A stretch of 5,427 nt of DNA, taken from the NCBI GenBank assembly GCA_030040415.1, contig JASHTT010000623.1, forward strand, positions 1 to 5,427, written 5' to 3'. A program made the translations under genes and the position numbers. The notes beneath the pieces are model-generated. The model saw nothing but the letters and a program-made list of their open reading frames with translations, made no database searches and had not been told where the DNA came from. Shown in pieces: positions 1 to 5,139 of this stretch (positions are counted from its first letter, which is position 1; each line of letters starts with the position of its first letter). The stretch is from Streptosporangiaceae bacterium (GTDB taxonomy: Bacteria > Actinomycetota > Actinomycetes > Streptosporangiales > Streptosporangiaceae).

Positions 1-204
1 GAGCGCGGCATGTCCGCCTACGTGGAACTGCAGGACGCCGAGTTCGAGGCCGAGCCGTTCGGCTACACCGCGACCAGGCACCAGCGCGAGGTCGGCACCG
101 GCTACTTCGACCTGGTCACCTCCGCCATCAACCCGGCCGCGTCGACCACGGCGCTGACCGGGTCCACGGAGAGCGAGCAGTTCGCCGGCGCCGGAGCGCA
201 CTGA
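1..204 (+). CDS. aceA: Isocitrate lyase, C-terminal fragment (5' end outside the window)
   Basis: Isocitrate lyase cleaves isocitrate to glyoxylate and succinate in the cytoplasm. It is the first step of the glyoxylate shunt, used for growth on acetate or fatty acids. Only the last 67 residues are present; the frame is open from base 1, so the gene starts upstream and the in-frame ATG at 10 is internal. The segment MSAYVELQ, then GYTATRHQREVGTGYFD, then STTALTGSTESEQF matches from memory the C-terminus of actinobacterial isocitrate lyase, including the C-terminal segment that packs over the active site. The catalytic KKCGH region would lie upstream and cannot be checked. After EQF the protein runs six residues further (AGAGAH), slightly longer than the short tail I remember for the mycobacterial enzyme. 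The TGA at 202-204 is followed by a hairpin terminator. The family call is firm. Confidence 0.93.
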   Translation, partial: ERGMSAYVELQDAEFEAEPFGYTATRHQREVGTGYFDLVTSAINPAASTTALTGSTESEQFAGAGAH

Positions 205-222
205 GGCACGTTCGTTCCTCCC

Positions 223-268
223 ACTGTGCAGCGCTGGGCCGGCTACAGCCTGCCCAGCGCTGCACAGT
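223..268. terminator. Bidirectional hairpin terminator between convergent genes
   Basis: A 17-bp perfect inverted repeat pairs 223-239 (ACTGTGCAGCGCTGGGC) with 252-268. After one C/T mismatch the stem continues for three more pairs (241-243 with 248-250) and closes on a TACA loop at 244-247. It begins 19 bases after the aceA stop and ends 7 bases beyond the stop of the minus-strand permease, so it can serve both transcripts. Neither side has a run of T residues, which is common for actinobacterial terminators. A repeat this long and perfect in a 70-bp convergent gap is unlikely by chance; that it terminates is inference. Confidence 0.85.
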
Positions 269-274
269 TACGGC

Positions 275-1114
275 TCACGCATCGCGCAGCCTCAGCACCA
301 GGCCGCCTGCTATCAGAGCGGCTGCGGCCCAGATGGCGAGCACGGCCAGACCGCCCCACGGGCCGATCGGCAGATGACTCATGCCCGTCGTGTTCTGGAC
401 CGTCATCCCGGCGCTGGTTGGCGCGTAGCGCTCGATCCGGCGCTGCCAGACCGGGCTGCTGACGAACAGGGCGACGATGGGCGGGAGATAGATCAGGCCT
501 AGCACCGTCCCGATCGCGGCCGCAGAGTCCCGGACAATGACGGTCACCCCGAAGCAGAGCAGGCCGACAAGCGCCAGGTAGAGCACGGAGCCGACAGCGG
601 CCCGCAGGGTGGGTCCGTGCGCCAGCGACAGCAGTGGGAAACCGTGCGCGGCGGTGAAGCCGTTCCCCGGCATCATCTCCCGGCCGGCCAGCAGGCTGCC
701 CGCCACGGCGATGATCGCGGCCGGCAACACCAGGCCGGTCAGCACGGTGGCCTTCGCGGCCAGCACCCCGAACCGCCGCGGCATCGCCGTGAACGTCGTG
801 CGGATCATGCCCGTGCTGTATTCGCTGCTGATAGCTAGCACCGCGAGCATGGCAACCACGGCCTGGCCGGCCAGGACGCCGGTCAGGCTGAGCTTGGTCG
901 TATCCGCAGTGCAGCCAGTTCCGGCCGCGCACCGTGCGGTGGCTATCACCGCCGTGCTGACCGCGACGGTGAGCACGGCGATGGCCGCGACCAGCCAACC
1001 GGTCTCCGGCACGGTGCGCACCTTGGTCCACTCTGCCCGCAGCACGGCCAGTCCTTTCCGGGCTCGGCCGGCGGGCAGTGTCGCGTTCCTGCCGGCCGCC
1101 GTTGCCTGAGCCAT
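275..1114 (-). CDS. ABC-2 type transporter permease (short subunit, 279 aa)
   Basis: Membrane subunit of an ABC exporter, probably pairing with the larger permease upstream to form the channel. The N-terminus has the cytoplasmic AEWTKVRTV motif (residues 27-35) typical of actinobacterial ABC-2 permeases. About six hydrophobic segments follow, near residues 39-60, 77-95, 121-143, 171-194, 198-220 and 252-274. The cytoplasmic SSEYSTGMIRTTFTAMPRR stretch (96-114) between segments 2 and 3 matches the equivalent stretch of the neighbouring permease. Two cysteines (62, 68) lie in the short outer loop after segment 1. I chose ATG 1114 because its A is also the last base of the upstream gene's TGA (TGATG) and a GGAGGG lies 7 bases before it. 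The frame is open much further upstream, but that part only shadows the neighbouring permease. Substrate unknown. Confidence 0.88.
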   Translation of the reverse strand: MAQATAAGRNATLPAGRARKGLAVLRAEWTKVRTVPETGWLVAAIAVLTVAVSTAVIATARCAAGTGCTADTTKLSLTGVLAGQAVVAMLAVLAISSEYSTGMIRTTFTAMPRRFGVLAAKATVLTGLVLPAAIIAVAGSLLAGREMMPGNGFTAAHGFPLLSLAHGPTLRAAVGSVLYLALVGLLCFGVTVIVRDSAAAIGTVLGLIYLPPIVALFVSSPVWQRRIERYAPTSAGMTVQNTTGMSHLPIGPWGGLAVLAIWAAAALIAGGLVLRLRDA

Positions 1115-2709
1115 CACGCGTCCCTCCGCCTCAGCAAGTAGGTCGCCAGCGCGAGGGCCACCGCGGCGTACGCGCACAGCACGGCCAGGCCGGCCCACGG
1201 CGCGAGTGCGAAGTACTCGGGCGGTCCGTACTGCCCGGCGACCTGCGCGTAGGCCGGCACGCTCTGCTGGATGGCGAACGCTGCGACCGGAGTCACCCGG
1301 AACATCCACTCCGACAGCGCCGGCGACCCGAGCACCGAAGTGTCCCCGAGCACGTACGGCACCAAGAACATGACGATGACCGTGGCCACAGCCACCACGC
1401 TGCGGCGCAGGATCGTGCCGACGGCCATAGCAAGGACGGCAGCCACCGCCAGCAGAGCGGCGACGCCCACGATCACCTGCACCTGGGTCAGCCAGCTCAC
1501 CGGCAGGATGTAAATGCCGCGGCTGCGCGATATCGCGCTGCCGGCGATCACCGCCAGCGCGGCGGTCGGCAATCCCAGCACGAAACAGACCAGGCCGATC
1601 ACGACGGCCTTGGCTGCGAGCATCCGGCCGCGCCGGGGACTGGCTGTCAGCGTGACCCGGATCATGCCGCGCCGGTACTCGGTGGTGATGAACATCGCGC
1701 CGATGACCGCGAGGACCAACAGCCCGAAGATCACTGCGACCAGGTGGTCGGCGATGGTGCCGGTGACGAAGTTCGTGTTCGTTCCACCGCCGACGATCGG
1801 TGCGATGTCGCCCGTGCCGGTGATCGTGAATCGGCCCCCCGCCTGGTGGAAACCGATGCCCGGCATGCTGTCCATGCGTTCGCTGGAGCCCACGAACTCG
1901 CCAGTCCACGCACCTCCCGGCCGCCCGCCGAGCAGGCTGACGTTGTCAAAGACTCCCGTCGCCCGGCTGGGCGATGTCCCGCCGCCGGACTGCGCGTAGG
2001 ACGGGAAGTTGCCCTGGAAGTACAGCGGCGAAGTCGCGAACATCCCCGCGAGTACGGTCTTCGGCAGCCCTGGCAACTGCACGGACGAGACCTTGATCCA
2101 GTGCCGCCCGTCGGCCGAGTCGTACCCGATGATCGTGTCGCCGGACCGGGTCAGCCGCAGCCAGCGCGGGGACGCAGCAGACACCTGACCCGGCAGGCCG
2201 GCGATGTCCCCGGTGTAGTCGTACTGCATCCGCACGCCGTGCTGACCGGTCACCATCATCGCGGCGTAGGCCGATCCTGGCTTGCTGCTCTGCTGGATGA
2301 CGATGCCCGCCTTGGCCCACGGCACGAGCTTGCTTGCCAGGCCGCTTGGCGTGTGCGGGCCGACATATCCCCCCTGCGGCTGGTACTCGCCGGTCAGCGA
2401 TGTCACCCGGACCGTCAGGCTGCCGTCAGCGGACAACGGCTGCCGGACGTAGTAGAAGCTGTCCAGCACCGCCTCGCCGCTCGGACCGGTCGGCACGGCA
2501 GCAGCGCAGGACGCCCTGCAACCGCCACCCACGCCGCCGCCCGCGTCCACCAGGGCGAGCCCAAGACCGTCGATCAGCACCATCGCGAAGATGGCCGCGA
2601 TGAGCCAGCCGCGCACGGTCCTGAACTTCGTCCACTCCGCGTGCGCGAGCTGCCAGAAGCCGTCCTGCCCGGCCTGCTGCGGAGCGCGGTAGGGCGCGAT
2701 GGTCGTCAT
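1114..2709 (-). CDS. ABC-2 type transporter permease with extracytoplasmic lectin/glucanase-like domain (531 aa)
   Basis: Second membrane subunit of the exporter. After AEWTKFRTVRG (24-34) comes a first membrane segment (about 34-55), then a region of about 260 residues predicted outside the membrane, then five segments near 320-341, 365-390, 407-433, 437-454 and 505-526. Within the outer region, residues about 83-261 read as a concanavalin A-like jelly-roll: WAKAGIVIQ, then AYAAMMVTGQHGVRMQYDY, then SPRWLRLTRSGDTIIGYDS with ADGRHW, ending in TGVFDNVSLLG. This is the pattern of DUF1349/LamG-like sugar-binding domains. A linker with FTITGTGDIAP (294-304) follows. The cytoplasmic TTEYRRGMIRVTLTASPRR (342-360) is shared with the short permease. 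ATG 2709 overlaps the ATPase stop by 4 bases (ATGA), with AGGAGG 7 bases upstream. The fold call is from memory of motifs; the ligand is unknown. Confidence 0.88.
   Translation of the reverse strand: MTTIAPYRAPQQAGQDGFWQLAHAEWTKFRTVRGWLIAAIFAMVLIDGLGLALVDAGGGVGGGCRASCAAAVPTGPSGEAVLDSFYYVRQPLSADGSLTVRVTSLTGEYQPQGGYVGPHTPSGLASKLVPWAKAGIVIQQSSKPGSAYAAMMVTGQHGVRMQYDYTGDIAGLPGQVSAASPRWLRLTRSGDTIIGYDSADGRHWIKVSSVQLPGLPKTVLAGMFATSPLYFQGNFPSYAQSGGGTSPSRATGVFDNVSLLGGRPGGAWTGEFVGSSERMDSMPGIGFHQAGGRFTITGTGDIAPIVGGGTNTNFVTGTIADHLVAVIFGLLVLAVIGAMFITTEYRRGMIRVTLTASPRRGRMLAAKAVVIGLVCFVLGLPTAALAVIAGSAISRSRGIYILPVSWLTQVQVIVGVAALLAVAAVLAMAVGTILRRSVVAVATVIVMFLVPYVLGDTSVLGSPALSEWMFRVTPVAAFAIQQSVPAYAQVAGQYGPPEYFALAPWAGLAVLCAYAAVALALATYLLRRRDA
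1122..1127 (-). promoter_or_regulatory. Ribosome binding site of the short permease
   Basis: GGAGGG on the minus strand, 7 bases before ATG 1114. It lies inside the last codons of the larger permease (the Arg-Arg-Asp of its RRRDA end), so the same bases encode protein and recruit ribosomes. With the one-base TGATG overlap it fixes the start of the short permease and suggests translational coupling. Confidence 0.8.
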
Positions 2710-3638
2710 GGCGTTGCCTCCTGCACTGGCTGAGCGCGGAACTCGACCGCGTCCCTGGTCATTTCCATGTAGGCCTCCTCGAGGCTGGCGCGGTGCGCCG
2801 AAACCTCGGCGAACGGCACCCCCGCCTCGGTCAGCAGCGTGACCACCCGCTCGGCGGGCAGGCCCCCGACCGACAGCGTGTCGCGGTCCGTGGTAGCGAC
2901 CGTGCCGCCAGCTTGCGCGAGCACCGTCATCGCCTGGGAGCGTTCCCTCGTCCGCAGCGTGACCCGGTCACCCGATGCGGCCGCGATCAGCTCGGCGACG
3001 CTCGTGTCCGCGATGACCCTGCCGCGGCCGGTCACGACCAGGTGGTCGGCGGTGTCCTGCAGCTCGCTCATCAGGTGACTGGACACCAGCACCGCGCGAC
3101 CCTGCGCCGCCAGCGAGCGCAGGAAGGCCCGCGCCCAGACGATGCCCTCCGGGTCCAGGCCGTTGAACGGCTCGTCCAGCATGAGGATCGGCGGGTCGCC
3201 CAGCATCGCCGCAGCGATGCCGAGCCGCTGCCGCATGCCGAGCGAGTACCCGCCCGCCTTGCGCCGCGCCGCTGTGCCGAGGCCAGCCTGCTCGATCACC
3301 TCGTCGACCCGCTGGACGGTCATGCCCTGGGAGTGGGCCAGCCAGAGCAGGTGGTTGCGGGCGCTGCGACCGGGCTGCAGAGCGCCCGCGTCCAGCAACG
3401 CGCCGATGTGGCTGAGCGGCCGCCGCAGCTTGGCGTACGGCTGGCCGTCGACGAGCGCCGTGCCCTGGTCCGGCGTGTCCAGGCCGAGTATCACGCGCAT
3501 CGTGGTGGACTTGCCCGCGCCGTTCGGCCCGACGAATCCGGTGACCTTGCCGGGCTGCACGACGAACGACATGCCGTCCAGGGCGACGGTCGAGCCGAAC
3601 CGCTTGTGCAGTCCGGCGACCTCGATCGTTGCTTCCAT
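2706..3638 (-). CDS. ABC transporter ATP-binding protein (310 aa)
   Basis: Cytoplasmic ATPase that powers the two downstream permeases; first gene of the operon. All nucleotide-binding elements are visible: Walker A GPNGAGKST (37-45), signature YSLGMRQRLG (131-140, where SLGM replaces SGGQ), Walker B ILMLDEP (151-157), D-loop NGLDPEG (159-165) and H-loop His188 in SSHLMSE. The Q-loop region reads IGALLDAGALQPGRSARNHL and has no glutamine at the usual place, as in the BcrA/DrrA-like exporter group. A C-terminal domain of about 90 residues after residue 220 is also usual there. ATG 3638 is chosen because the protein then opens with MEATIEVAGLHKRFG, a normal ABC start; longer in-frame versions would run across the intergenic region into the opposite kinase gene. 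There is no Shine-Dalgarno, but a -10 element sits 7 bases upstream, so the mRNA is probably leaderless. Bacitracin- or drug-export-like roles are possible but unproven. Confidence 0.93.
   Translation of the reverse strand: MEATIEVAGLHKRFGSTVALDGMSFVVQPGKVTGFVGPNGAGKSTTMRVILGLDTPDQGTALVDGQPYAKLRRPLSHIGALLDAGALQPGRSARNHLLWLAHSQGMTVQRVDEVIEQAGLGTAARRKAGGYSLGMRQRLGIAAAMLGDPPILMLDEPFNGLDPEGIVWARAFLRSLAAQGRAVLVSSHLMSELQDTADHLVVTGRGRVIADTSVAELIAAASGDRVTLRTRERSQAMTVLAQAGGTVATTDRDTLSVGGLPAERVVTLLTEAGVPFAEVSAHRASLEEAYMEMTRDAVEFRAQPVQEATP
2717..2722 (-). promoter_or_regulatory. Ribosome binding site of the long permease
   Basis: AGGAGG on the minus strand, 7 bases before ATG 2709 and inside the last codons of the ATPase gene. 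It decides the permease start and, with the 4-base ATGA overlap, supports coupled translation of ATPase and permease. Confidence 0.85.
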
Positions 3639-3645
3639 GCCAGGA

Positions 3646-3651
3646 ACGGTA
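3646..3651 (-). promoter_or_regulatory. Probable -10 element giving a leaderless ABC-operon mRNA
   Basis: TACCGT on the minus strand fits the actinobacterial TANNNT -10 pattern and ends 7 bases before the A of ATG 3638. That spacing would put transcription start at or next to the start codon, which agrees with the missing Shine-Dalgarno. No good -35 hexamer is seen; the nearest candidate, GTGACG, would be about 20 bases away, which is too far. Confidence 0.5.
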
Positions 3652-3697
3652 CGGATCCGAGCGTGCCGCGTCGTCACGCCTGAGCGCGCTCTTGGCG

Positions 3698-3771
3698 GTC
3701 CCGTCTGCAGGGGACGACCGGGAGCGGTGTCCCCCGCGAGAGTGACGGCGGGATGGTCTGCACCGGGGACG
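3698..3771. promoter_or_regulatory. Cluster of GTCCC/GGGAC repeats, candidate operator
   Basis: Four copies of the pentamer occur in alternating orientation: GTCCC 3698-3702, GGGAC 3711-3715, GTCCC 3729-3733 and GGGAC 3766-3770. Two of them lie within a longer direct repeat, GTCTGCAGGGGACG (3703-3716) and GTCTGCACCGGGGACG (3756-3771), which differ by a 2-base insertion and start 53 bp apart, about five helical turns. The cluster lies upstream of the ABC -10 element and just before the kinase gene. Binding by the adjacent regulator is inference. Confidence 0.3.
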
Positions 3772-3795
3772 CAGTCCTGCCGCGGTGCCGCCACA

Positions 3796-5139
3796 ATGAG
3801 TGACGTGGGCCAGGCAGCCGAGTGGGCGGCGGGCGCCGTGCCCGCCGTCCGGCGGGTCGCGGCGGATGCCCGCGCGCCCGTCGCAGCCGCGTGCGTACTC
3901 GCCGTGCTGGCCGCTGCCCAGGCCGTCTGGATCGCCGCCAGCGAGCATGCGCACCACTTCGGCGGTCTGCTGCTCGCGGCCGGCTGGCCGCTCAGCCCGA
4001 TCGTGATCGTGGTGCCGTGCCTGCTCGGCACGCTGCCGCTCGGATTCCTCTGGCAGCGGCCGGCGGTGGCCGCGCTGATCATCTGCGCAGCCAATCTCCT
4101 GACCCTGGCCGCTTTCCGGTTGCTGCCGCTCGCCGGGCTGGTCGCGCAGCTGATCGCCGTCTACCGGGTCGGGAGGTACGGTCCCCAGCTACTGGCCGCG
4201 CTGGTGGCGCTGCCGTTCCTCGGCCTGGCGCTGGCCAATCCGGGAGCTCAGCCGACCACGGCCACCTGGCCAGGAGCGACACCTCTCGCGATTCTCGCGG
4301 CCGCGCTCGGCCCTGCGATGGCCTGCGCCGGCGCGGCGCTGCGGTCCCGCACCGAGGCGATGCAGCGAGCCGCGGCCACCGAGGCGATCGCAAAGACCTT
4401 GCTCGAGAACACCGCCCGGGGGGAACGCGCTCGGATCTCCCGCGAGCTGCACGACGTCGTCGCGCATCACGTGTCCATGATCGCCGTACAGGCAGAGACC
4501 GCCAGGCTCACCACTGCCGGGATGCCCGCGGCCGGGGCGCAGCGGCTGTCCGCGATCGGCGACACGGCCCGGGCGGCACTGACGGAGATGCGTCGCCTGC
4601 TCGGCGTGCTGCGTGAGGACAGCGGTGTCAGCCAAGCCGACCGGCAGCCGCAGCCAGGGCTGGCCCAGCTCATCGAGCTACTCGACGAGACCAGGGACGT
4701 GTCCGGCATCGGCGCCAGGCTCATCGTGCACGGCTGGCTTACCGCGCTGGATCCCGGCGTGGAACTGGCGGCCTACCGCATCGTGCAAGAGGCGCTCACC
4801 AACGCCCGGCGGCACGCCCCGGGCGCGGCTGTGGACGTCGAGTTGCGCTTCGATGCGGACGCCCTGCACCTGCGCATCCGCGACGACGGGCCGGGCCCAC
4901 CCGACTGGCAAGCCGAGGCGGTCGGCGCGGCGCAGTTCGGCGGCGGGCACGGCCTGCTCGGCATGCGCGAGCGAGCCGCAGCAGTCGGCGGCGAGCTGAC
5001 CACCGGTGCAGCGCCCGGCGGCGGCTTCCTGGTCCAGGCCACGCTCCCAGCGGATCCTGCGCGGGTCGCCGCCCGGGATGACACAGCGGGGGCTCCGGGG
5101 GTCGCCCCCCGGGACAGCACAGCCAAGGCGGCCAGGTGA
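3796..5139 (+). CDS. Membrane sensor histidine kinase, NarL-partner (HisKA_3) family (447 aa)
   Basis: Autophosphorylates on histidine in response to a signal and passes the phosphate to the response regulator encoded next. About five to six hydrophobic segments fill residues 26-183, with only short outer loops; the first outer loop contains His51, His53 and His54. A linker helix leads to the HisKA_3 dimerisation domain, where ERARISRELHDVVAHHVSM (210-228) carries the phospho-acceptor His219. The ATPase domain shows the N box QEALTNARRH (331-340, Asn336), G1 box RDDGPGPP (362-369) and G2 box GGGHGLLGMRER (382-393). A tail of about 28 Ala/Arg/Asp/Gly/Pro-rich residues follows. ATG 3796 is chosen as the start; an in-frame GTG at 3742 would add 18 residues, and neither has a clear Shine-Dalgarno. 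Family is certain, signal unknown. It is divergent from the ABC operon and overlaps the regulator by 4 bases. Confidence 0.93.
   Translation: MSDVGQAAEWAAGAVPAVRRVAADARAPVAAACVLAVLAAAQAVWIAASEHAHHFGGLLLAAGWPLSPIVIVVPCLLGTLPLGFLWQRPAVAALIICAANLLTLAAFRLLPLAGLVAQLIAVYRVGRYGPQLLAALVALPFLGLALANPGAQPTTATWPGATPLAILAAALGPAMACAGAALRSRTEAMQRAAATEAIAKTLLENTARGERARISRELHDVVAHHVSMIAVQAETARLTTAGMPAAGAQRLSAIGDTARAALTEMRRLLGVLREDSGVSQADRQPQPGLAQLIELLDETRDVSGIGARLIVHGWLTALDPGVELAAYRIVQEALTNARRHAPGAAVDVELRFDADALHLRIRDDGPGPPDWQAEAVGAAQFGGGHGLLGMRERAAAVGGELTTGAAPGGGFLVQATLPADPARVAARDDTAGAPGVAPRDSTAKAAR
5065..5123 (+). repeat. Imperfect 36-bp-offset duplication in the kinase tail
   Basis: Bases 5065-5087 and 5101-5123 match at 19 of 23 positions and lie 36 bp (12 codons) apart in the same frame, giving VAARDDTA and VAPRDSTA in the protein. 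This looks like a decayed tandem duplication in the low-complexity tail after the ATPase domain. Confidence 0.55.
5095..5112 (+). other. GC hairpin just before the response-regulator start
   Basis: CCGGGGG (5095-5101) pairs perfectly with CCCCCGG (5106-5112) around a TCGC loop, inside the last kinase codons and 23 bases before GTG 5136. It could affect ribosome passage or coupling, but short GC stems arise easily at this base composition. Confidence 0.3.
5125..5128 (+). promoter_or_regulatory. Weak ribosome binding site of the response regulator
   Basis: AAGG lies 7 bases before GTG 5136, within the last codons of the kinase gene. It favours GTG 5136 over the in-frame GTG at 5151. The short match and the 4-base gene overlap suggest that regulator translation depends on coupling to the kinase. 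Confidence 0.4.

Larger units (their letters stand above)
3639..3795. promoter_or_regulatory. Divergent intergenic regulatory region between the ABC operon and the two-component genes
   Basis: This 157-bp gap is the only place where both divergent transcripts can begin, so it should contain the promoters and the regulator's binding sites. A -10 element for the ABC side is visible (3646-3651), and a cluster of GTCCC/GGGAC repeats lies at 3698-3771. For the kinase side I see neither a Shine-Dalgarno before ATG 3796 nor a TANNNT motif: the plus strand has no TA dinucleotide between 3652 and 3795. The kinase promoter is therefore unassigned. Confidence 0.65.

Noticed and set aside
1115..1909. N-terminal extension of the short permease to ATG 1909
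   Set aside because: This stretch is an out-of-frame shadow of the larger permease. The AEWTK motif, the TGATG junction and the GGAGGG site all place the real start at 1114.
1078..2733. Long plus-strand open frame (551 codons) opposite the larger permease
   Set aside because: It mirrors a convincing ABC-2 permease, has an Arg/His/Pro/Gly-rich composition typical of antisense frames in GC-rich DNA, and shows no recognisable motif.
3643..3672. Possible ECF-sigma promoter (GGAAC at 3643, CGTC at 3669) for the kinase
   Set aside because: The spacing of 21 bases is several bases longer than such promoters normally have, and both elements are short enough to occur by chance.
3142..3795. Upstream extension of the kinase frame to ATG 3142
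   Set aside because: It runs antisense through the ATPase gene and is Arg/Pro/Ser-rich with no motif. It is an open frame by base composition only.
3639..4094. N-terminal extension of the ATPase to ATG 4094
   Set aside because: It would overlap the intergenic region and about 300 bases of the kinase gene on the other strand. The ABC domain begins normally at MEATIEVAGL.
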